This document shows positions 57,957 through 64,000 of a stretch of DNA of 64,000 nt, one piece after another. Location of the stretch: positions 25,072,369-25,136,368 of the forward strand of contig CM054114.1 of NCBI GenBank assembly GCA_028673005.1. The letters run 5' to 3'. Under the pieces are notes generated by a model, which was not told the DNA's origin, did not search any database, and worked only from the letters and a program-made list of their open reading frames with translations. Within the stretch, counting starts at the first letter, position 1. Every line of letters starts with the position of its first letter. Origin of the DNA: Tanypteryx hageni. Lineage: Eukaryota > Arthropoda > Insecta > Odonata > Petaluridae. The translations under genes and the position numbers were made by a program.

Positions 57957-58559
57957 TAAGAGATAAACATGGAATGGGAAAATTTGGGAAGTAGGAGAGA
58001 GATTGTCTAGATAAGGAAACGGAGATATAATGCAGATGAGGAATGGAACAATTTTTGGAAGAAAAGAGTAAACAAAGAGAGAGATTATAAAAGAGACAGA
58101 GAGAGAGAGGGGGGAAGGAAGTGAGCATAGAAGGAGACATCCGATTTCTCCTCCTATTCGCGTGATCTTAGCAATTCCTATATCCCATCTCCATATTTTG
58201 AACTCTCAACTCGTTTCCTTCCCCTAACCCAAAATCACCACTCTCTTCCTCTTTATACTGGCCCATTCGATTCGTGGAAGAAAACTCTAAGCCATTCTCT
58301 CCCTTCACTTTTTTATCACAGGCCCTCCTAAAACACGTCTTTTATTTTTAATTAACACTTCCGGAACACTTTCCATTTCTAGAGGCAACATCATATCGCG
58401 AAACCTGCTTCCCATTAAATTTCCCTCTTTCCCCTTTCTTCTCTTATCACTGCCGTACGATTCCCATCTCAAGAATATTATGGCCTTCTCTCAAACTTCT
58501 ATTATAATGCAAACATCTTCACTTCCAACAAATCGTTCTTTTCCTTTTTAGCCCTCGGC

Positions 58560-58561
<2 letters not shown>
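57957..58561. other. unassigned sequence, GA then CT rich
   Basis: A short GA-rich stretch (58075-58125) is followed by pyrimidine-rich DNA. No gene seen. Confidence 0.4.
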
Positions 58562-58565
<4 letters not shown>

Positions 58566-58650
<85 letters not shown>

Positions 58651-58660
58651 TATATATATA
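58566..58660. repeat. (TA)n microsatellite, about 45 units
   Basis: The longest TA run in the window, interrupted once by C at 58650. The unclassified TIR element starts one or two bases after it. Confidence 0.95.
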
Positions 58661-59039
58661 CTAGGGTGGTCCTTATTTTTAAGTTTTGGAAAACTGGAGG
58701 GGGCACGTTTTGTATCTGTTCCATTAAGAAAAAAAATAATTTTGGTAAAATTAGGTAAGTTTTGAATAATATTTAGGGGTCGCTACCAAGAACTGAAAAA
58801 TCGCAATATATCATAATGCTAAACATAAGTGCACTCATTTAAAAATTAGTTTAAATTTTAAACTTATTTGAATTGAATTGTAGATACTTAGTATTGAAAA
58901 TTGTGATGCAGCACCCATTGGTCAATGTTACGCAATACTGCAATAGATATAACCTTTCAGATGTACCCATCAGAAATCCTGCCTAAGTCTACTTGCAGGA
59001 GCACTCTTTGTGTTATGTAATAGTCCATATCACGTCTTT

Positions 59040-59165
59040 TGGAACAATTTAGAACTGTCAACAACGTTATAGAACCTTCATAAACAATCTGAAACGTTCT
59101 AGGACCTTGCGGAACAATGGAACTTTTCGGAACGTTCTAGAACCTTCTGTAATGATGTAGAACTC
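59040..59165. promoter_or_regulatory. heat-shock-element-like array
   Basis: 59130-59147 reads GAAcgTTCtaGAAccTTC, four perfectly phased alternating units of the nGAAn heat shock element. Over 59040-59165 GAAC or GAAAC words recur about ten times, some imperfectly phased (for example GAACCTTC near 59072 and GAAACGTTC at 59091). It lies just upstream of the readable protein frame. Function is inferred from sequence form only. Confidence 0.45.
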
Positions 59166-60139
59166 ATTGGGCGTCACTGGATAAGTACAAATACAGAACT
59201 GCACTTGATGATGAGTTCACTGCCAGTGTTGTTGCCGATATTAACGACGAAATAATCACTTTTGCTACAGACCAACTGAACCAGCAGCAACCTCGCGATG
59301 AATACAGAGAACTCCTGGAAATCTCTATCACCTTTCTTGGAAGTGAACCTTCTCGTGGAATTAGATTTCTTGCTCCTGGTGCAATGCATTAGGCTCGTTG
59401 GATCGCCAAATCCATTTATACTATCAAACTGTGGATGCTCAAAAGACAGTTTCCATTGAAGACAAAAGTGGAAGCTGGGATAAGGGACATAGCAATTTTT
59501 GTTGTGAGATTCTATTTGAAGGCGTGGTTTCAAGCTGCACTTCCAACTGCTGCGCCTTTAAATGTCCTGATGCAGTTGAAGAACCTCCAACAGTACAAGA
59601 CTACAAACTCAATAGTTGCCAACGCTGCTCGGAAGAAGCTTGCTCGTCATCTGTGGTACCTCAGCGAAGAGCTGGTTGCCCTTGCTTTCTTTGATAATAA
59701 AGCATCAATAGATACAAAAGCAAAATTGATTCAAGCTCTCCAAAATGATGGTAATGAGGACCACTCAAAGAGAGTGACTGTCGATCTGGATAGCATCTTG
59801 GTGAAAAATTTGGACTATTTTGTGTCAGGCAACACTTGGAGGTCTTTCGGCATACTTGGTCTTGACTCAAAATTCATAGAATTGGATCCCGAACTCTGGG
59901 TTTCTGATGGGAACTACATTACCACAGAAAAGTGAATCCGGTCCATCAATTGCATTAACGATACTGCAGAACGCGGAGATGTCCTGATCGAGGAATACAA
60001 TCGATTACACACCCAAGGTGAACAGCAAAATCAATTTCTTCTGCATGTTGTCAGCGATCTTCGGAGGAGATATCCGGCCTTTGCAAAGGGAGCACTTTCA
60101 ACAATCAATCAATATACCGCCTTGTCAGTATTGTTATGA
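59156..60139 (+). pseudogene. TE-linked protein of unknown function, two stops
   Basis: One continuous frame of about 327 codons with two stops, TAG at 59390-59392 and TGA at 59933-59935. Blocks: YRELLEISITFLGSEP, FLAPGAMH then ARWIAKSIYTIKLW, FVVRFYLKAWFQAALPTAAP, LARHLWYLSEELVALAFFDN, VTVDLDSIL, NDTAERGDVLIEEYNRLH and QNQFLLHVVSDLRRRYP. From memory this resembles an uncharacterised protein family repeated in arthropod and Hydra genomes; I cannot confirm that here. No DDE catalytic triad was recognised in this part. Composition is ordinary coding-like, unlike the AT-rich flanks. Confidence 0.7.
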
Positions 60140-60381
60140 TTATCATGTGGCAATGTAGCATGGAAATTACCAGCTCTAAATTTTATATGCTTTGTACTGT
60201 ATTGCATTTTGTTTAAAATAAAGAAAACTTTATGTTTTAAACTTTGGTAGAAACTTCTAAATTTCATCTAAAATATACCAAATATTGGGAATATTATTTT
60301 TTTTAATATTGGAACATGATAGGCTGGTGCCCTTATTCAAAATAAAACGCTTGTTTTTCCCCTATTACAAGGACCACCCTA

Positions 60382-60471
60382 ATATATATATTTATCTACT
60401 CTGCCGCTAAGGATGAAAAACTTACACGGATTTTGTTGCCACCGTCATAAGTACATTTCCTTTTTTTTAAG

Positions 60472-60517
<46 letters not shown>

Positions 60518-60568
60518 CTTAAGAAAAAGGAAATGTACTGATGACGGTGGCAACAAAAGCCGTGTAAG

Positions 60569-60617
<49 letters not shown>

Positions 60618-60669
60618 ATCTTAAGATAAAGGAAATGTACTGATGACGGTGGCAACAAAAGCCGTGTAA

Positions 60670-60725
<56 letters not shown>
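60382..60725. repeat. three PLE-like tail ends separated by (TA)n arrays
   Basis: A + copy (60415-60471: TTGTTGCCACCGTCAT, then TTAAGATTATATA) faces a minus copy (60513-60571) across a TA array, and a second minus copy follows (60610-60675) after another array. All share the tail word TTGTTGCCACCGTCAT with the longer PLE tails at 41.5, 56.7 and 57.6 kb. TA runs are at 60472-60515, 60571-60611 and 60673-60725. Confidence 0.75.
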
Positions 60726-60728
<3 letters not shown>

Positions 60729-60797
60729 TGGTGGTGTAGTGGTTAGCGTGTCGGCTTTCTATTGCAAAGTTCGGGGGTTCAAACCCCTCGAATGGAG
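60725..60797 (+). mobile_element. tRNA-like SINE head
   Basis: GGTGGTGTAGTGGTTAGCG (A-box region) and a perfect B box GGTTCAAACCC (60776-60786), followed by an A run at about 60804-60814. The first arms do not pair as a tRNA should, so it is a tRNA-derived promoter and not a tRNA gene. It lies between a TA array and the RTE-like element's 5' region. Confidence 0.6.
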
Positions 60798-60999
60798 GTT
60801 TTATAAAAAAAAAACTATCATCAGTGCCTGGCAGTAGGCAGCAGTACTGTCAGTATGGTATAGAGCCGAAAACAAATGATGTTGGTTGGATCTATATCCA
60901 ATACAGCTGTAGGCGTGATCAGGACGATTTGAACGGCTACAGTACTGCGATGTGGAAAGCAAGAGGGAAACTACCACATTACAATCCCTAGTAAAGATT

Positions 61000-62245
61000 A
61001 TATGGTTGGACAATATGAGTTCTCTCGAGGTAAAACAATCCGGAGGTAAAATAGTCCCTCAATCGGATCTCCGGGCGGGGACTGCCTTGAGGAAAACATT
61101 TGTCGAAAGTAAATTACGAATAGGGACTTGGAACGTAAGAACTATGAGAAAGGCAGGAAAGCTAGAGAACTTGAAAGAAGAAATGAGAAGAAATAGAGTT
61201 GACATTATAGGGCTAAGCGAAACTAGATGGGAGGGAGAAGGACAGTTCGACTCGTAAGAATTCACGGTAGTTTATTCTGGAGGAAATAGTGGGGAAAGGG
61301 GAGTAGCTCGGGTACTTAGGAAAGATATGATGAAAAGCGTGACAAAGATAATAGCAACGAACGATAGACGGATGGCAATAAAGCTAAAAGCAGTCCCAGT
61401 GTACATGCTGATAATTCAGGCATATATGCCAACGTCAGCTCATGACGATGAAGAAATAGATGAGATCTATGAGGAAATTAATGAAATTTACGAAGAAGAC
61501 GGAAGAGGAAAGGTAAACTGCATAATAATGGGAGATTGGAACAGCATAGTCGGAGAAGGACAGGAAGAAAATGTTGTCGGGCAATACGGACTTGGGAAGA
61601 GAAATCGAGGAGGGGAGAAACTCGTAGAATTCTGCATCAATAATGACCTTGTAGTGACTAATACATGGTTCAAAAACCATAAACGAAGGTTATACACATG
61701 GAAAAGCCCAGGAGATAGAATGATGCCAAATAGATTACATCCTTGTAAAACAAAGATTCAGGAACAGCATAAAGAACGCCAAGGCATTGCAAGGAGCAGA
61801 CATTGATTCAGATCACAGCCTTCTAATACTTGACGTGAGTACAAAGCTCAAACAAATAAGAAAAAGGAGAAGAGAAAGACAGACCTGAGACCTAGAAAAA
61901 CTGAAAGAAAGGCAGGATGTGGTCAGCATGAAGTTGGAAGATAACCTAAGAAAGTTGGAAAACAAACCGAAGACCGTTGATGTAGAATGGGATGAAATTA
62001 AAACCAGTATCAAGGATACCTTGGATAAAGAGATTGGAAAACAAGAGAAGAAAATCAGAAAACCATGGATCACGAAGGAAATGCTGGAGAAAATGAATGA
62101 GAGACGAAAATGGAAAAACGTTGACAGTGAAGAAGGTAGAGCCAACTATAGGCGTATAAACAATGAGTTGAAAAGGGTAACAGATAAAGCTAGAGAAATT
62201 TGGATAAAAGGAAAATGTGATGAATTACGATATGATGTACGCTAA
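61000..62245 (+). pseudogene. RTE-like endonuclease and linker, broken
   Basis: Apurinic-type endonuclease blocks: LRIGTWNVRTMRKAGKLENL, VDIIGLSETRW, stop (TAA 61255-61257), FTVVYSGGNSGERGVA, YMLIIQAYMPTS, IIMGDWNSIVGEG, then after a one-base shift near 61730 IDYILVKQRFRNS and DIDSDHSLLIL. The catalytic Glu (SETRW), Asp (GDWN) and His (SDH) are all still encoded. A TGA at about 61887 and a frame change near 62226-62262 separate it from the reverse transcriptase. The linker 61919-62245 is Lys/Glu-rich. Confidence 0.85.
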
Positions 62246-62272
62246 AGCACTGGAATTCGTGGTAAAGGAATT

Positions 62273-63895
62273 ATGAATACGGATGGGAAGATAGTCTCAG
62301 AAACAAAGGATGTAGCACAGGTATGGGAAGAATACATTAAGGAATTATACAGCAAACAGGCAGGAGCGGCAAAAATAGAACTGGAAAATGAGGAAAACAT
62401 TGAAGAAGACAACTTAGGACCAAGTATTATGGAGAGCGAAGTAGAAAAGGCGATAGTGGAACTAAAGAAAGGGAAAGCCACGGGCAGCGATGGAATACCG
62501 GCTGAGATACTTAAAGTCATAGGATCAGAAGGACTAAAAGCGATCACGAAATTAATTAATAAGATTTACGACACGGGAGAGTGGCCTCAGGATTTCCTAG
62601 AAGTAACAATGATCCCTCTAAAGAAGAAGCCAAAGGCAATGCAGTGTAAAGATTACAGAACTATAAGCCTTCTGTCACACACATCGAAGATCATCACGAG
62701 GATTCTTAATAAAAGGCTGGAGAAAAAGGCAGAAGAAATAATAGGGGAAGATCAATTCGGTTTCAGAAAAGGACGAGGAACTAGAGATGCTATAGGAGTA
62801 GTTAGAATCATATCAGAAAGGGCAATAGAATACAGTCAAGATATCTGCGCATGTTTCGTATACTGGCAGAAGGCCTTTGATAGAGTAAATTGGGTAAAGT
62901 TGATGAAGATATTAAAGGATATAGGTGTAGATTGGAAAGACAGGAGACTGATTAGGAATCTATATGAGAATCAAGTTGTAAAGGTCAGGTTTGAGAATGT
63001 GGACACCTGCGGAATAAATATCGGTAGAGGAGTAAGACAAGGCTGTTGCCTATCGCCAACCCTATTCAATATATATGGAGAAAGTCTAATGCAAGAAGCT
63101 TTAGAAGGCACAGGGGATTTAAAAATTGGAGGAAAGATTATAAGAACAGTAAAATACGCAGATGATCAAGTACTTCTAGCAAGAAAGGAAGAGGAGCTAC
63201 AAAAAATGATAAATAGACTAGTGATAACAGGTAGAAAATACGGTATGGAAATAAATACAGAAAAATCAAAGGTCATTCGAATATCGGGTAAAGAAGAGAA
63301 TCTGAACATAACTATTGGAGGAAAGCCATTAGAACAAGTTTCAGAATATAAATACCTTGGAAGTATCATAACACGAGAGGCAAAATGTACGGATGAGATC
63401 AAAACTAGAATAGGAAAAACAAAAGCGGCTTTCAGGAGAAAGAAACAACTACTTACAGGGAATATAATGGAAGATATCCGCAAGAAGTTGATAAAATGCT
63501 ACGTTTGGAGTATAGCATTGTATGGGGCAGAAACATGGACGCTAAGGAAAAATGACATCAAATACTTGGAAAGCTTTGAAATGTGGACTTGGAGGAGAAT
63601 GCTGAAGATAAAATGGACAGATAGGATGAAAAACGATGAAGTGCTACGAAGAATAGGAGAGAAGCGAATGATTATACAGACTATCAGAAAGAGGAAGGCT
63701 AACTGGGTTGGACATTACCTGAGGAGAGAGAGTATGATTAAAGACGTGTTAGAAGGAAAACTAGATGGGAAAAGGGAAAGAGGTAGGAAAAGTTTTCAGC
63801 TGATAGACGATTTGAAAGGGAAAGAGAGTTATCAAGATACAAAGAGGACAGCGGAAAATAGGAGTATATGGAGAACCAGGTTTAACCAAGAATAA
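62273..63895 (+). CDS. RTE-like reverse transcriptase, 540-codon open frame
   Basis: An uninterrupted frame. Residues about 1-100 form the pre-RT region. RT blocks: YRTISLLSHTSKIITR (about 129), QFGFRKGRGTRDAI (161), motif A CFVYWQKAFDRVNW (about 194-207), motif B GRGVRQGCCLSPTLFNIY (251-268), motif C KYADDQVLLA (294-303), and thumb with KYLGSII (about 360). The C-terminal part has ALYGAETW and RKRKANWVGHYLRR, ending WRTRFNQE. Motif A should read FVDW: the catalytic Asp is Tyr (codon TAC 62861-62863), whereas the sister copy at 19.9 kb has Asp. The frame is therefore open but probably inactive. The methionine at 62273 is a convenient frame start, since in the family the frame continues from the endonuclease. 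Confidence 0.85.
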   Translation: MNTDGKIVSETKDVAQVWEEYIKELYSKQAGAAKIELENEENIEEDNLGPSIMESEVEKAIVELKKGKATGSDGIPAEILKVIGSEGLKAITKLINKIYDTGEWPQDFLEVTMIPLKKKPKAMQCKDYRTISLLSHTSKIITRILNKRLEKKAEEIIGEDQFGFRKGRGTRDAIGVVRIISERAIEYSQDICACFVYWQKAFDRVNWVKLMKILKDIGVDWKDRRLIRNLYENQVVKVRFENVDTCGINIGRGVRQGCCLSPTLFNIYGESLMQEALEGTGDLKIGGKIIRTVKYADDQVLLARKEEELQKMINRLVITGRKYGMEINTEKSKVIRISGKEENLNITIGGKPLEQVSEYKYLGSIITREAKCTDEIKTRIGKTKAAFRRKKQLLTGNIMEDIRKKLIKCYVWSIALYGAETWTLRKNDIKYLESFEMWTWRRMLKIKWTDRMKNDEVLRRIGEKRMIIQTIRKRKANWVGHYLRRESMIKDVLEGKLDGKRERGRKSFQLIDDLKGKESYQDTKRTAENRSIWRTRFNQE

Positions 63896-63940
63896 TCACG
63901 GACCTGTCTACGAACACACTACATACATACATACTACATA

Positions 63941-63945
63941 TATGA

Positions 63946-63976
<31 letters not shown>
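63941..63976. repeat. (TA)n microsatellite at RTE 3' end
   Basis: A TA run directly after the RTE-like tail; the window ends 24 bp later. Confidence 0.9.
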
Positions 63977-63980
<4 letters not shown>

Positions 63981-64000
63981 GAAAATCACGGATAGATTTA

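Larger units (their letters stand above)
58662..60381 (+). mobile_element. unclassified TIR DNA transposon (TAGGGTGGTCCTT ends)
   Basis: The left end TAGGGTGGTCCTT (58662) is repeated in reverse at the right end (60381-60369). TA-rich DNA flanks both ends, so the target duplication cannot be read. The 1720-bp element carries one long broken frame (59156-60139) and an AATAAA at about 60220. About 500 bp at its left side are non-coding. The frame corresponds only to the C-terminal part of a longer protein family, so this is probably an internally deleted copy. I cannot place it in a named superfamily. Confidence 0.7.
60815..63960 (+). mobile_element. RTE-like retrotransposon, best copy
   Basis: 5' region, endonuclease (about 61105-61860), linker, reverse transcriptase and C-terminal domain (to 63895), then a short 3' UTR (ATCACGGACCTGTCTACG) ending in short ATACATAC- and ATGATG-type repeats and (TA)n at 63945-63976. 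It runs almost to the window edge. The fragments at 18.9-22.2 and 26.8-28.3 kb belong to the same family. The exact 5' end is uncertain. Confidence 0.85.

Noticed and set aside
60725..60797. Functional tRNA gene
   Set aside because: A and B boxes are present but the acceptor arm does not pair, and an A run follows; it fits a SINE head better.

Overview
This window reads as a repeat-dominated, AT-rich nuclear region of an arthropod, most likely an insect; I cannot name the species. The evidence is the set of mobile element families: mariner, Tigger/pogo, hAT, Helitron, Penelope-like (PLE), RTE-like and CR1/Jockey-like retrotransposons, and tRNA-headed SINEs. Long (TA)n arrays and many polypurine tracts add to this. 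I found no convincing host gene, rRNA or functional tRNA. The long open frames are transposon proteins, nearly all of them broken.

Layout. 1-5 kb: a polypurine tract, then a decayed CR1/Jockey-like LINE (about 1.2-4.4 kb). 5-12.5 kb: a hAT-like end, a degenerate 72-bp minisatellite and pyrimidine-rich tracts. 12.6-17 kb: the 3' end of a minus-strand LINE-like repeat, a complete but broken mariner with TA duplications, and a second unnamed repeat. 17-22 kb: a SINE, then a scrambled RTE-like element with a minus-strand PLE lodged in it. 26.7-28.3 kb: another decayed RTE interrupted by Helitron-like sequence. 28-36 kb: mostly unassigned DNA with a piggyBac-like end, an inverted pair of hammerhead-like motifs, a 15-bp minisatellite and a CA/TA/TG palindromic microsatellite. 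36.5-40.5 kb: an inverted-repeat element, a PLE endonuclease remnant and a hAT element with 8-bp duplications. 41-46 kb: a PLE tail, a second copy of the LINE-like and unnamed repeats split by a Helitron helicase fragment, and a short Helitron. 47.6-49.4 kb: a LINE whose reverse transcriptase core is replaced by a SINE. 51.2 kb: a PLE remnant. 53.6-55.8 kb: a nearly intact Tigger. 55.8-60.7 kb: a dense cluster of Helitrons, PLE tails and an unclassified TIR element, all separated by (TA)n arrays. 60.7-63.95 kb: the youngest-looking RTE-like element, with a 540-codon reverse transcriptase frame.

The most interesting signals are: the unclassified TIR element at 58.66-60.38 kb, with a conserved protein of unknown function and a heat-shock-element-like array next to it; a dispersed set of hammerhead-ribozyme-like motifs on PLE tails; (TA)n arrays that appear to act as repeated insertion sites; and catalytic-residue substitutions in otherwise long transposase and reverse transcriptase frames.
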